A DNA stretch of 64,000 nucleotides from Paenibacillus peoriae KCTC 3763 (GCF_000236805.1 NZ_AGFX01000011.1:682001-746000); one strand, 5' to 3'. Counted from the stretch's first letter, positions 24,916 through 34,191 are shown. Notes: generated by a model from the letters alone, not told the origin. Translations and numbers: made by a program.

Positions 24916-24957
24916 GGGCACGACATTCTACGCACTGTAGAATATCGTGCCCTTTTT
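24916..24957 (+). terminator. Intrinsic terminator
   Basis: GGGCACGA-ATTCTAC (24916-24931) pairs with GTAGAAT-TCGTGCCC (24937-24952), followed by TTTTT. Ends the phosphatase transcript. Confidence 0.92.
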
Positions 24958-25078
24958 GTTTTTTAAATTATACCTTTACAAAAAAAGAGGTTTAGAGTCT
25001 AAGCATTCCGTCAAAGCTGTGGGTACAACAGGTAAGAATCATTTCCGGATGACAGTCCAGTGGCGAGGCGATGGAACG

Positions 25079-26188
25079 ATGAATCTGGCGGATATGCTGA
25101 CATTTGCGGATATTGTGCACTTGAACAGAATTGCGGTGTATTACGATTGTGACTGTAAGCCCAATTCCAAGCATGAGCTAATCCAGGGTATTTTGACAAA
25201 GCTCGGTAGCAGCAGTTTTTTTGAGACGCAGGTTAGGGAGCTGAGATTGTCAGAGATAAGGTTTTTGAATGCACTGCTGTTCGATGATCGACCTTACTTC
25301 AGTATGGAAGAATTGATTGCGATTGCCAAGCAATCTGTCGAGGGGGACGTGGATTCTGGTGAGCGGCCACGGGACATCGTGACCCGCCTGCGCTCTAGCG
25401 GCTGGCTGTTTAACGGTTCTACGCACAATACGAGATATTTATTCCAAATTCCGTTGGATATGAAGGAGCGCTTTCGCCGTGTTATGGTGCGTGATCTCCA
25501 AAACGGAATGACCCGGGTAAGTGAACCGTCATCGTACCGGGAAGAGGGACATCTCTTGGCGGAGGATTTACGGCTTTTCCTTCAATACGTGGAGCAGCAT
25601 GAGGTTCCGTTAAACCCCGAGGGGGCTTGGTACCGTCGCAATCAGCAGCAACTGATGGAGCATTTGCATATTGCAGAGCCCCTGCTGGGTAAGGGGGGCT
25701 GGCGTTTCGGATACGGTTCCTCTTTTAAGTTTTATCCAGACCGAATGGCACTACTGTATGATTATGCCCGTCACTCCAGGTACATTGAGGAGAAGGGGGA
25801 TCGGGTTGTGCTGACGGCAAAGGGGGAGGCGCATAGGGAGCACGCAATTGAGGATGAAATGATACAGCTATTCAGGTTCTGGTTAAGATTGTATAAAGGA
25901 GCCGTTCCCAATCTGCTTTCTCTAGTCTATTGGATTGGAGAATGTGCCAGGCCTTGGACCTCCTCAGAGTCGCTTTTTGTACATATCGGGCCGCTGATTC
26001 GACCGTTTTACTATGATACGCCCCGTTCGGTCTTTGATCAGAGGATCATCCGAATGATGCTGCATTTGGGTATGCTCCGTCAAGGTGAGCACCCGACGGA
26101 GCCATCTGTACAGATGACGGCCTGGGGGCTGAAGCTGGCAGGGGAGTGCCGGATTGGGAGGAACGACCCGGGTATACGGCTCCATTGA
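25079..26188 (+). CDS. Hypothetical protein, 369 residues
   Basis: Not recognised. A soluble, basic, helical protein: MNLADMLTFADIVHLNRIAV, a segment CDCKPNSKHELIQGILTKLG, the SGWLFNGSTHNTRYLFQIP strand region (about residues 108-126) and several winged-helix-like stretches near the C-terminus (RMMLHLGMLRQGEHPT). The alternating short helices and the ELIQGIL pattern recall helicase-associated winged-helix proteins, but no ATPase motif is present. Start is uncertain: ATG 25079 is preferred; ATG 25049 and a longer frame from 24947 (which runs into the terminator) are alternatives. It has no clear counterpart in the Bacillus order. Confidence 0.7.
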   Translation: MNLADMLTFADIVHLNRIAVYYDCDCKPNSKHELIQGILTKLGSSSFFETQVRELRLSEIRFLNALLFDDRPYFSMEELIAIAKQSVEGDVDSGERPRDIVTRLRSSGWLFNGSTHNTRYLFQIPLDMKERFRRVMVRDLQNGMTRVSEPSSYREEGHLLAEDLRLFLQYVEQHEVPLNPEGAWYRRNQQQLMEHLHIAEPLLGKGGWRFGYGSSFKFYPDRMALLYDYARHSRYIEEKGDRVVLTAKGEAHREHAIEDEMIQLFRFWLRLYKGAVPNLLSLVYWIGECARPWTSSESLFVHIGPLIRPFYYDTPRSVFDQRIIRMMLHLGMLRQGEHPTEPSVQMTAWGLKLAGECRIGRNDPGIRLH

Positions 26189-26240
26189 CAAGCAGCAAGC
26201 ATGTTGATAGAATTTCACCCAAAATGAGAGGGTGAAGATG

Positions 26241-26747
26241 ATGCTGATTCACTATAACGGAAATTTGCCGCAGCTCCATTCATCTGTCTATGTGGCAGAA
26301 GGAGCAAAAATTGTTGGAAAGGTAACGATCGGCCAAGATTCCTCCGTATGGTTTAATGCCGTACTGCGCGGGGATATGGCACCTATCATCATCGGTGAAC
26401 GCTGCAATATTCAGGATGGGGTCGTGGGACATGTGAACACGGACCAGCCACTGGTGCTGGCGGATGATATTTCGGTGGGACATGCCGCCATTATCCATGG
26501 CTGTACGGTGGGCAAAGGCACTTTAGTTGGTATGGGGGCCATTGTACTCAACGGAGCGGAACTTGGTGAATATGCTTTAATAGGAGCAGGGTCGGTCGTT
26601 ACGGAAAATGCTAAAATACCACCCTATACTCTTTCTCTTGGTACACCTGCCAAAGTGGTGCGTGAACTGACTGATGCGGATTTGCAGCGGATGTCGCGAA
26701 CGGCACTCAGCTATGTGGCGAAAGGAAAAGAATATAGGATCTCTTAA
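26241..26747 (+). CDS. Gamma-carbonic-anhydrase-like hexapeptide protein
   Basis: Left-handed beta-helix protein of 168 residues related to PaaY/CaiE and gamma carbonic anhydrases. The hexapeptide repeats run from about residue 13 to 150 (YVAEGAKIVGKVTIGQDSSV, WFNAVLRGDMAPIIIGERCN). The metal-ligand-like histidines are present in VVGHVNTDQ and VGHAAIIHGCTVG. Actual carbonic anhydrase activity is unproven for many relatives. ATG 26241 is preferred to 26238 because AGGGTGA (26229-26235) is then five bases away. Confidence 0.9.
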   Translation: MLIHYNGNLPQLHSSVYVAEGAKIVGKVTIGQDSSVWFNAVLRGDMAPIIIGERCNIQDGVVGHVNTDQPLVLADDISVGHAAIIHGCTVGKGTLVGMGAIVLNGAELGEYALIGAGSVVTENAKIPPYTLSLGTPAKVVRELTDADLQRMSRTALSYVAKGKEYRIS

Positions 26748-26769
26748 ACTCATGTTGGAGGTGCATCCT

Positions 26770-26949
26770 ATGGATAAAATGAAGGTTACTTATGAAGTCA
26801 TGTTGGGCCTGTCTGCTGAAATGGTTTTGGACGAGGCATTACGTAAACACCGGAGCGAAAAGCTCTACAAGGATATTGATGAGGCGCTGGCCACAGGTGA
26901 TGAAGTAGCTTTTCGTCATCTTACGGATGAGCTGAGAGCGATGAGTTAA
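26770..26949 (+). CDS. IDEAL-domain mini-protein
   Basis: A 59-residue protein that consists almost only of an IDEAL domain: KLYKDIDEALATGDEVAFRH then LTDELRAMS, where the family is named after the IDEAL string, seen here at about residues 37-41. In B. subtilis the equivalent position holds ypiB, a protein with an extra N-terminal domain; here only the IDEAL part is present. Start ATG 26770 follows TTGGAGGTG. IDEAL segments are thought to mediate protein binding; partner unknown. Confidence 0.85.
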   Translation: MDKMKVTYEVMLGLSAEMVLDEALRKHRSEKLYKDIDEALATGDEVAFRHLTDELRAMS

Positions 26950-27015
26950 AACGATTTCAGGAAGCTTCGGCTTGCCATTCCAGTCCCATCGTCAGTTCAA
27001 AATCATAATCACCAA

Positions 27016-27044
27016 CCTGACCGTAGCAGCGGTCAGGTTTTTTT
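27016..27044 (+). terminator. Intrinsic terminator after the IDEAL gene
   Basis: CCTGACCG (27016-27023), 6-nt loop, CGGTCAGG (27030-27037), then seven T residues. Confidence 0.95.
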
Positions 27045-27208
27045 GAACATTTTTAAAATCTATAATCGCAAAAATACTTCCGCTAAGCCAGGTTTGGCTT
27101 CCGTGAAAGTACATCGATAGACGTTTTTCTTATATACTCGGATATGATATAGTTTTGATAGGATGGGGCCTGCAAGGGCATCTGTCGTATGAACGGAGGA
27201 TGAAGGAC

Positions 27209-27859
27209 GTGTCATTGTCTTATTGGTGGAGCCGGTCGTTCCTGACGAGCCGGCCTTTTTTATGGCTGCTGTTCTGGTGTAATCTGGTTGGAACTGTGTA
27301 TGGGTATATATGGTATAAAGGACAGCTGGAATATACGCTAAACTATCATCCGCTGTGGCAAATTGTATTTGTGCCTGATAGTCCGACAGCCAGCCTGTTT
27401 TTTACGATCTCTATCGTATTTCTGCTTTATCCTCCACAACGCAAGAGCTTGAAGGCCATTCGTCAGCTCATGGAAGCGCTGGCTGTGGTCACAAGTGTCA
27501 AGTATGGCATCTGGGCCTCGGCTATTATTTTTTGGGGTGTCGCCCAGGGAGGGCATATGGTATGGCAGGATTGGATGCTGGTGGCTTCTCATACGGCCAT
27601 GGCCGTCGAAGCACTGCTATTTGTGCGTTTTTTTACCTGCAAATGGATCGCTTTGGGATTGGCCGCTGTGTGGACACTGCTAAATGATACGATGGATTAT
27701 ACATTTGGTATTTATCCGTACCTTCCGAAAACATTAGTAGATGATGTACCGCAGGTGCGTGCTTTTACCTATATGCTGACCCTTTTCAGTATCGTAGCAG
27801 CATGGCTGGCCATGCTGGCGCGCAATCAAAAGGCATCGTCTCATCGAGATACAGCTTGA
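27209..27859 (+). CDS. ypjA: DUF1405 membrane protein (YpjA)
   Basis: Polytopic membrane protein of 216 residues and unknown function, recognised by synteny with ypjB and by its sequence: several hydrophobic helices starting at FLWLLFWCNLVGTVYGYIWY, the motif VPDSPTASLFFTIS (about residues 56-69), HTAMAVEALLF and NDTMDYTFGIYPYLP (about 162-176). Start GTG 27209 is nine bases after GGAGG (27195-27199); ATG 27200 touches that ribosome site and is rejected. The qcrABC genes that precede ypjA in B. subtilis are absent. Confidence 0.85.
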   Translation: MSLSYWWSRSFLTSRPFLWLLFWCNLVGTVYGYIWYKGQLEYTLNYHPLWQIVFVPDSPTASLFFTISIVFLLYPPQRKSLKAIRQLMEALAVVTSVKYGIWASAIIFWGVAQGGHMVWQDWMLVASHTAMAVEALLFVRFFTCKWIALGLAAVWTLLNDTMDYTFGIYPYLPKTLVDDVPQVRAFTYMLTLFSIVAAWLAMLARNQKASSHRDTA

Positions 27860-27944
27860 GTCGTAGTTGACTTCATACGATTCACCTAATGCCAGTTCTA
27901 GTCCCGGTAACCTTGCCATACAGTAAGGTGAGGAGGGATGTCCC

Positions 27945-28802
27945 ATGATTTGGGGTCAGGTGTTTCGTGTTACGTTCCGTGTTGCTTTGGGTGTTGTATT
28001 ATCTATGGTCCTGCTGTCTGTCTGCGTCCCTCCAGGTATAGCAGAAGCACGTGATCAGCCAGAGTCTGTACAATCAAAATCCGTAGGTAATGCAAATGAA
28101 ATTCAAAAACTGGATCAAGCTGCTGCGATACTGTATCGGGATGTAATGGACGGGAATATTGAAAAAGCGCGCGCAGATGTAGGCGAGGTGATCCGATGGT
28201 TCAGCACCGGTCAGGTACAGGCAGCGTTATCTGTAGAGGCTATTCATGCTTTATCCGGCAGCATTCTTGAGGTGCAGCAGGCTACACAGTCCGTACAAGC
28301 TTCGCCAGATGAGTGGGTGAAGGCAGCGGCCAATTTGCGGCTTGCGACAGATGCGCTTGCCCATCCGCGCCAGCCTTTATGGCAGCAGTATTATAAAATT
28401 TTAAAAGAAGATGTCAGCGGCCTAAACACCCAATTTGCAAAAGGGAATATGAAGGGTTTTGCAGCAGGAGCCGCGGTGCTGGAGGATCACTATGTGACGA
28501 TCCGCACAGCAGCACTGATCCACGGCAAGACAAGCGAGGTCGTGCGAACCGATTCATGGATTTCCTACGTCAAAGGATTGGGGGATCAGCAAAATGTAAA
28601 TGCCTCAGCGATTAGGGGGGCATTGGAACAGGGCAACCCTACGTTTAATGCTTTGTTTGGGCGTGAAAAGGATGCCACAGCACTGGCACCATTTATCCCG
28701 CGTGAAAGCGAACGCCGAGCAGAACTGGCAATCGGGATGATGGTTCTGCTGGTGCTGACGTATGTAGGTTACCGTAAATATAGAACCGGGTTCTTCGGAT
28801 AA
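27945..28802 (+). CDS. ypjB: Sporulation protein YpjB
   Basis: A 285-residue membrane-anchored protein with an N-terminal hydrophobic signal (VALGVVLSMVLLSVCVPPGI, about residues 12-31), a long helical extracytoplasmic domain (IQKLDQAAAILYRDVMDGNI) and a C-terminal membrane helix near residues 262-276 followed by KYRTGFFG. Family assignment rests on this layout, on the order ypjA-ypjB-YitT protein-ypjD-dapB and on its reading next to ypjA. B. subtilis ypjB is linked with sporulation, but the molecular role is not known. Start ATG 27945 follows GGTGAGGAGGG. Confidence 0.82.
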   Translation: MIWGQVFRVTFRVALGVVLSMVLLSVCVPPGIAEARDQPESVQSKSVGNANEIQKLDQAAAILYRDVMDGNIEKARADVGEVIRWFSTGQVQAALSVEAIHALSGSILEVQQATQSVQASPDEWVKAAANLRLATDALAHPRQPLWQQYYKILKEDVSGLNTQFAKGNMKGFAAGAAVLEDHYVTIRTAALIHGKTSEVVRTDSWISYVKGLGDQQNVNASAIRGALEQGNPTFNALFGREKDATALAPFIPRESERRAELAIGMMVLLVLTYVGYRKYRTGFFG

Positions 28803-28896
28803 CGCTGAGCAGCTGAACAGTCTGAACTATTCGAACCGTCGTAGCTTTAGCCATTAATCCATTCTAAATACTTTAGTCCTCGCCCGGGTTTCCGGG

Positions 28897-29766
28897 CTAT
28901 TCCTCTTTGAAGCCCTCTCCATGCACATCATGTACATCCTGGATGATGATAAATGCTCGTGGATCGACGGACTTCACAATCTGATGCAAACGCCGTATTT
29001 CCTGACGTGGCACGACGCAGTAGGCAACATGCTTCGCTTGTTTGGAAAATGCACCTACAGCGGGAATAATCGTAACTCCCCGATCCATATCTTTTGTAAT
29101 TATATCGGCAATATCCATCGTATGGTCACTGATAATCATAAAAGCTCTGGCTGAATAAGCCCCCTCCTGTATAAAATCAATAATCTTGGACGCGATAAAC
29201 ACGGCGACTAGCGTATAGAGAATTTTTTCTTTTGGTATGTAAAGCAATGAGGCACCGATAATGACAATATCAATCACCAGCAGAATTCGTCCCATACTCC
29301 AGCCAAATTTTCGATTTAAAATACGAGCGATAATATCCGAGCCGCCAGTGGTGCCGCCAAAGCGGAACACAATACCTAACCCTGCCCCGAGTGTAACCCC
29401 CGCATATAATGAAGAAAGTATAAAATCGTGTTCGGTCTGAAATGTCCCCATCCATCCGAAATGAATCATTTTTTCAAACAGCCACAGAAAAAAAGTGAGC
29501 GACCCGATACCTACCCCTGTATATATAATCTGCTTGCCGCCAAGCATTTTCCATCCGATTAAAAATAAAGGAATATTCAGGAGCAAGGTGGAGAGGGAAG
29601 GTGAAATGGAAAAAGCATAATTCAGCAACAGGGTAATCCCTGTAATGCCGCCTTCCATCAGTTTGCTGGGTATAATGAAATATAGCAGACCGAATGCATA
29701 GATGGCCGTGCCGAGCAGAATGGGTAAAATCATTTTAAGCTGTTCCATGATTTTGGATATCTTCAT
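28897..29766 (-). CDS. YitT family membrane protein (YpjC)
   Basis: A 289-residue protein with about five or six membrane helices (PILLGTAIYAFGLLYFIIPS at the N-terminus, then KLMEGGITGITLLLNYAFSI) and a C-terminal cytoplasmic DUF2179 domain (RAFMIISDHTMDIADIITKD, YCVVPRQEIRRLHQIVKSVD). The glycine-rich FRFGGTTGGSDIIARILNRK (about residues 133-152) is a family hallmark. Function is unknown. It is convergent with ypjB and divergent from the pyrophosphohydrolase gene, whereas flanking genes read plus. Start ATG 29766 follows GCGAGGG. Confidence 0.92.
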   Translation of the reverse strand: MKISKIMEQLKMILPILLGTAIYAFGLLYFIIPSKLMEGGITGITLLLNYAFSISPSLSTLLLNIPLFLIGWKMLGGKQIIYTGVGIGSLTFFLWLFEKMIHFGWMGTFQTEHDFILSSLYAGVTLGAGLGIVFRFGGTTGGSDIIARILNRKFGWSMGRILLVIDIVIIGASLLYIPKEKILYTLVAVFIASKIIDFIQEGAYSARAFMIISDHTMDIADIITKDMDRGVTIIPAVGAFSKQAKHVAYCVVPRQEIRRLHQIVKSVDPRAFIIIQDVHDVHGEGFKEE

Positions 29767-29912
29767 GTAATCCCTCGCAATAGCAGTTTGGTGATGAACG
29801 ATTTTAGGTATTTAGGGTGAACCGTTGATCCTTATGTTTAGTATACCTTTTTATGGTAGCTTTAAAAGACTAATGATCACATGTTGGAGGCACAAGTTTA
29901 ATTAAAAAAAAT

Positions 29913-29941
29913 TTGTTTTAAAATGTGCTTTACGATAACAT
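29913..29941 (+). promoter_or_regulatory. Possible promoter for the pyrophosphohydrolase-dapB-bsh genes
   Basis: TTGTTT (29913-29918), 17-base spacer, TAACAT (29936-29941). Both boxes are four-of-six matches. Position suits the plus-strand gene run beginning at 29978. Confidence 0.4.
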
Positions 29942-29977
29942 ATGAATAAACCTGCACATAGGGGGATTGTATGCTTC

Positions 29978-30307
29978 ATGGAAAAATCGTTAGATGATAT
30001 TCAACGTGAGGTAGACCAGTATATATCTCAATTCAAGGAAGGGTATTTTAGCCCCTTGGCGATGCTCGCCCGGATGTCCGAGGAAGTCGGGGAACTGGCG
30101 AGGGAAGTGAATCACTCCTTTGGCGAGAAGCCGAAAAAAACGGATGAGGCCGACAATTCCATTGAACTGGAGCTGGGAGACATTTTGTTTATCACGGTTT
30201 GCTTTGCGAATTCGCTGGGTATAAATTTGACCGAGGCTCATGATAAGGTCATGCATAAATTTAATACACGTGACGCGAATCGCTGGACCAAAAAGGACAC
30301 CGATTAG
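29978..30307 (+). CDS. ypjD: MazG-like nucleotide pyrophosphohydrolase (YpjD)
   Basis: All-alpha NTP pyrophosphatase of 109 residues. The metal-binding pattern is present: SEEVGELAREVNHSF (ExxE, about residues 33-47) and the second helix ELELGDILFITVCFANSLGI (ExxxD, about 64-83). Such enzymes hydrolyse non-canonical nucleotides; the substrate is not known. Start ATG 29978 is chosen after the AGGGGG box, although the spacing is about 12 bases, and an upstream in-frame ATG at 29942 is an alternative. It keeps the B. subtilis position before dapB. Confidence 0.9.
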   Translation: MEKSLDDIQREVDQYISQFKEGYFSPLAMLARMSEEVGELAREVNHSFGEKPKKTDEADNSIELELGDILFITVCFANSLGINLTEAHDKVMHKFNTRDANRWTKKDTD

Positions 30308-30357
30308 GCGTTTTGTACATATGCTGTATCAAACCGGTTACCCGGAGGTGCAGTGTC

Positions 30358-30876
30358 ATGAAGGCGGAGGAATACGTTCAGAAAGCTTATCAATGCATTT
30401 TGCAGAACGATTTTGAGCAGGCCGTGGAATGGTTTGAACAAGCGATTTCAGCTCAGCCTGATCATGCGGAGCATTATTTCCGGTGTTCGGTTACCTATGC
30501 TCGCAGCGGACGTTTGGAGCAGGCGCTCACTTACGCAGAGCACGCGATTCGTCTGGCTCCACACCAGGATGAATATGTGCTTCATCTGCACGCGCAGCAA
30601 GCCAGGCAACTTACGGAGAAGGCCAGAAAGATGCTGGATGTCGACAAAACTACACCACAGCTGCATCGAGATGCAATCTTGCTGCTGGAACAGGCAATTG
30701 CCCTTGATCCGCTATGCGGTGATGCATTTATGCTGCTTGCGTTGATTTATGACGAATTGAATCAATATAAGCTGGCTGTGCAGGCTGCTCGCGAAGCGGC
30801 TGCCTTGTTTCCTCACAATGTACAGCTTGCCAATCTCATGAAGAAGTTATGCCAACGGATGAATGAACAAATCTAG
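30358..30876 (+). CDS. TPR-repeat protein
   Basis: A 172-residue soluble protein of tandem tetratricopeptide repeats: AYQCILQNDFEQAVEWFEQA, PDHAEHYFRCSVTYARSGRL, then EQALTYAEHAIRLAPH and a C-terminal pair (LLLEQAIALDPLCGDAFMLL, YDELNQYKLAVQAAREAAAL). TPR arrays bind protein partners; the partner is unknown. Start ATG 30358 follows GGAGGTG. It is inserted between ypjD and dapB, where Bacillus has no such gene, and reads with them. Confidence 0.88.
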   Translation: MKAEEYVQKAYQCILQNDFEQAVEWFEQAISAQPDHAEHYFRCSVTYARSGRLEQALTYAEHAIRLAPHQDEYVLHLHAQQARQLTEKARKMLDVDKTTPQLHRDAILLLEQAIALDPLCGDAFMLLALIYDELNQYKLAVQAAREAAALFPHNVQLANLMKKLCQRMNEQI

Positions 30877-30907
30877 CACAAATTGATGCATAAGGAGTTG
30901 TAGGGAT

Positions 30908-31711
30908 ATGTCAGAGCCAATAAAAGTAGCTGTAGTAGGAGCAGCAGGGCGTATGGGCCGTGAGGTTGTCAAATTGGTTCTTCAGGATGAGGAACTACAG
31001 CTTGTGGCCGCAGTGAACAGAACGCACGCCGGCAGTGATGCCGGCCTTCTCGTCGGACTGCCGGAAGCGGGCATCGCTATTGTGGAAGATGTGGAGCAGG
31101 CTTTGCTGGATAGCAGGCCCGATGTCATGGTCGATTTTACGGGGCCGCGTTTTGCGTACACACATACAGCGCTTGCGATCAAGCATGGAGTTCGTCCGGT
31201 TATGGGAACTACAGGTTTTACACCTGAGCAGATTGATGAACTGGACAAGCAGTGCCGGGAACAGCAGATTGGTGGTCTGATTGCGCCTAACTTTTCCATT
31301 GGAGTCATTTTGATGATGCGGTTTGCGGCTCAGGCGGCGAAATACTATCCTCATCTGGAAATTATCGAATATCACGGTGACCAAAAATTGGACGCGCCCT
31401 CGGGAACGGCCATTAAAACGGCAGAACTGATTGCGGAGCGGCGTCAGGAGCTGCGACAGGGCAACCCGGAAGAGGAGGAATTACTGGAAGGATCACGTGG
31501 CGGCTACTATCAGGGCTTTCGTATCCACAGTGTCCGGCTTCCCGGCGTATTCGCGCAGCAGGAAGTGATATTCGGAGGATTTGGAGAATCTCTTAAAATC
31601 CGTCAGGATTCTTATGAGCGGGCAAGCTATATGCCTGGTGTCAAAATCGGTATTCAAAAGGTCATGGAGCAGCCTGGACTTGTGTACGGGTTTGAGCATT
31701 ACATTGATTAA
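30908..31711 (+). CDS. dapB: 4-hydroxy-tetrahydrodipicolinate reductase
   Basis: NAD(P)H-dependent reductase in lysine and diaminopimelate synthesis; also upstream of dipicolinate, the spore solute. N-terminal Rossmann motif VAVVGAAGRMGREVVKLVLQ (about residues 6-25), the substrate-binding signature YHGDQKLDAPSGTAIKTAEL (about 157-176) and MGTTGFTPEQI. Length 267 is normal. Start ATG 30908 follows AAGGAG, with 11 bases between. It leads dapB-mgsA-bshB1, spaced closely. Confidence 0.97.
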   Translation: MSEPIKVAVVGAAGRMGREVVKLVLQDEELQLVAAVNRTHAGSDAGLLVGLPEAGIAIVEDVEQALLDSRPDVMVDFTGPRFAYTHTALAIKHGVRPVMGTTGFTPEQIDELDKQCREQQIGGLIAPNFSIGVILMMRFAAQAAKYYPHLEIIEYHGDQKLDAPSGTAIKTAELIAERRQELRQGNPEEEELLEGSRGGYYQGFRIHSVRLPGVFAQQEVIFGGFGESLKIRQDSYERASYMPGVKIGIQKVMEQPGLVYGFEHYID

Positions 31712-31768
31712 GAATAATGCGAATGAATTGACGAACGGAAATATAGAATGAGGCAGGAGGAATTTCGA

Positions 31769-32206
31769 ATGTTAAAGATTGCATTTATAGCGCATGATCG
31801 TAAAAAGGATGAAATGGTTAATTTTGTAACGGCATATGAGCATGTGTTTACAGACCATCAATTGTATTCGACCGGCACGACAGGTCTGCGTATTATGGAG
31901 CAAACGAAGCTTCAAATTCACCGTTTCATGTCAGGGCCGCTTGGGGGAGACCAGCAAATCGGGGCCTTGGTTGCGCAAAACAAGATGGATTTGATTATAT
32001 TTTTGCGTGACCCGTTAATGGCGCAGCCGCATGAGCCGGATATTAGTGCCTTGCTGCGTCTGTGTGACGTGCAGGGGATTCCTCTGGCAACCAATGTTGC
32101 AACGGCTGAAATACTGGTTAAAGCATTGGATCGCGGCGATTTTGCGTGGCGTGAGCTGGTACATAAATATAAACCGGGTATTGGCGAACTGGGTGATATC
32201 AAATGA
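31769..32206 (+). CDS. mgsA: Methylglyoxal synthase
   Basis: Converts dihydroxyacetone phosphate to methylglyoxal, a phosphate-releasing bypass of glycolysis. The 145-residue protein starts [19 protein letters not shown] and shows the phosphate loop [13 protein letters not shown] (about residues 35-47), [16 protein letters not shown] with the catalytic Asp-containing strand [15 protein letters not shown] (about 81-95). Start ATG 31769 follows CAGGAGG; a longer frame from 31748 is rejected. It overlaps bshB1 by 4 bases. Linkage to bacillithiol genes is sensible because methylglyoxal is detoxified with that thiol in Bacillus. Confidence 0.96.
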   Translation: MLKIAFIAHDRKKDEMVNFVTAYEHVFTDHQLYSTGTTGLRIMEQTKLQIHRFMSGPLGGDQQIGALVAQNKMDLIIFLRDPLMAQPHEPDISALLRLCDVQGIPLATNVATAEILVKALDRGDFAWRELVHKYKPGIGELGDIK

Positions 32207-32895
32207 CGCTGGATATACTGATTTTTGGAGCCCATGCCGACGATGCTGAGATTGGCATGGGAGGCACGATTGCCAAGCATACAGCTGCTGGTTTTAAGGT
32301 GGGCGTGTGCGATTTGACGAGAGCTGAAATGTCCTCCAATGGGGATGTGGATACTCGTATGGCAGAAGCAGAGCGCGCATCGAAAGTACTGGGGCTTGCC
32401 GTACGCACGAATTTGGGACTGCCTGACCGTGGATTATATGTGACACCCGAGCATGTAGCTGCAGTTACAGCCGAAATCAGACGGCATGCTCCGAAAGTCG
32501 TATTTGCTCCGTATTGGGAGGATCGGCATCCCGATCATGTGATGTGCAGTAAGCTGGTGGAGGAAGCGGTGTTTAACGCCAAGCTACGACGCTTTATGCC
32601 GGAAAAACCTGCGGTGCAGGTGGAGCAATTATATTTTTATTTTATTAATGACATCGGCAGAACGGACCTGATCGTGGACATTACGGAGCACTACGAAGCC
32701 AAGGAGCAATCGCTGTTAAGCTATGCTTCGCAATTTCAGGCTGCACCGGGCAAGGACACGGTAGCTACACCATTAAATCAGGGCTATGTGGAGCGCGTGA
32801 AAGCCAGGGATTCTCTGCTGGGTCAGCGCAAGCTGATTTCATATGCAGAGGGCTTTGCGTCCAAAACACCTCATCTGGTTAAGCTATTCACATAA
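32203..32895 (+). CDS. bshB1: Bacillithiol biosynthesis deacetylase BshB1
   Basis: Zinc-dependent LmbE-type deacetylase that removes the acetyl group of GlcNAc-malate in bacillithiol synthesis. Zinc ligands occur in [20 protein letters not shown] (HxDD, about residues 8-27) and [11 protein letters not shown] (about 108-118). The 230-residue length, ATG overlap with mgsA and nearby bshA match the B. subtilis operon. The last residues [10 protein letters not shown] are typical of BshB1. Confidence 0.95.
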   Translation: MTLDILIFGAHADDAEIGMGGTIAKHTAAGFKVGVCDLTRAEMSSNGDVDTRMAEAERASKVLGLAVRTNLGLPDRGLYVTPEHVAAVTAEIRRHAPKVVFAPYWEDRHPDHVMCSKLVEEAVFNAKLRRFMPEKPAVQVEQLYFYFINDIGRTDLIVDITEHYEAKEQSLLSYASQFQAAPGKDTVATPLNQGYVERVKARDSLLGQRKLISYAEGFASKTPHLVKLFT

Positions 32896-33022
32896 GGATT
32901 TATAAAATTCTTGACATATAAATGCACAGCATCCGACGTAAAACGGACAGATATGTGCACTGTATTTGGTGTGTTACTATGATTAAAAGTCATTACTGAT
33001 GAACGGAAGGGGGCAGCTTAAC

Positions 33023-34186
33023 TTGACTGACAAATTGAAGATTGGAATTACCTGTTATCCGTCGCTGGGTGGCTCCGGCGTAGTAGCGACAGAGCTGGGC
33101 AAGTTGCTGGCCGAGAAGGGACATGAGGTCCATTTTATTGCCAACAGCATTCCGTTCAGATTAGGCGGGGCATTCCAAAAAAATATATTTTATCATGAGG
33201 TTGAGGTTAACGATTATTATGTGTTCAGATACCCGCCTTATGATTTGTCGTTAGCGACAAAAATGGCCCAGGTCGCACAAATGAAAAATTTGGATGTACT
33301 TCATGTTCATTATGCCGTGCCACATGCGGTATGCGCATATTTGGCCAAGGAAATGGTCGGCGATCACCTCAAGGTGGTGACCACGCTGCACGGTACGGAC
33401 ATTACGGTGCTGGCGCAGGATGAATCGTTGAAGGACCTGATTCGACTGGCTATTAACAAAAGCGACGCTGTGACCGCAGTGTCCAAGGATTTGATTCGTG
33501 TAACGATAGATGCGCTTGAGATTACACGGCCCATTGATTTGACCTATAACTTTGTAGACAAGCGCGTGTATTATCCAAGGGATGCGGCTGCGCTGCGGAG
33601 AGATTTTGCCCAGCCGGATGAAAAGATTATGATGCATATTTCCAATTTCCGCCCTGTCAAACGGGTGGCAGACGTATTGGATATATTTGCACGAGTGCAG
33701 GAAAAAGTACCTTCGAAGCTGCTGCTGGTCGGGGAAGGGCCGGACCTTCCAAAAATCCGCTGTAAAATCGAAGAATTGGGCTTACAGGATAAGGTATTCT
33801 TTTTGGGTAAGCAGGATGAGATTGCACAAGTTATTTCCATGGCGGATGTACTGCTGCTGCCTTCGGAAAAAGAAAGCTTTGGGCTGGTTGCATTGGAAGC
33901 CATGGCTTGCGGGGTGCCGACCGTTGGCTCTCAGGCAGGCGGTATACCTGAACTTGTTGTACATGGAAGTACGGGCTATCTTGCTGAAATTGGCAATACT
34001 GAGGCGATGGCTGAGTATGCAGTCGAGCTGTTATCCGATGAAGCGATGGCAGAGCGTTTCCGTGAAGCTTGTCTGACACGTGCTCGCACTGTTTTCTGTG
34101 ATAGGCTGATTAGCCGTCAATATGAAGAAATATATTACCGTGTGTTGGGACGCGAGGTGCCGGAGCTTAAACCGATCTGCGTTTAA
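33023..34186 (+). CDS. bshA: Bacillithiol glycosyltransferase BshA
   Basis: GT4 glycosyltransferase joining UDP-GlcNAc and L-malate, the first step of bacillithiol synthesis. N-terminal KIGITCYPSLGGSGVVATEL, FRLGGAFQKNIFYHEVEVND, and the C-terminal nucleotide-binding EX7E region PSEKESFGLVALEAMACGVP (about residues 276-295). Start is taken as TTG 33023 because GGAAGGGGG lies ten bases upstream and homologues begin MxxKLKIGITCYPS; an ATG at 32999 would precede the ribosome site. A gap of 127 bases separates it from bshB1; a TTGACA at 32911 lacks a -10. It is followed by a terminator. Confidence 0.94.
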   Translation: MTDKLKIGITCYPSLGGSGVVATELGKLLAEKGHEVHFIANSIPFRLGGAFQKNIFYHEVEVNDYYVFRYPPYDLSLATKMAQVAQMKNLDVLHVHYAVPHAVCAYLAKEMVGDHLKVVTTLHGTDITVLAQDESLKDLIRLAINKSDAVTAVSKDLIRVTIDALEITRPIDLTYNFVDKRVYYPRDAAALRRDFAQPDEKIMMHISNFRPVKRVADVLDIFARVQEKVPSKLLLVGEGPDLPKIRCKIEELGLQDKVFFLGKQDEIAQVISMADVLLLPSEKESFGLVALEAMACGVPTVGSQAGGIPELVVHGSTGYLAEIGNTEAMAEYAVELLSDEAMAERFREACLTRARTVFCDRLISRQYEEIYYRVLGREVPELKPICV

Positions 34187-34191
34187 GGAGG

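Noticed and set aside
32911-32960. TTGACA and TGCACA/TGTGCA inverted repeat upstream of bshA
   Set aside because: No -10 box at a proper distance from TTGACA, and a 6-bp inverted repeat is too short to call an operator.
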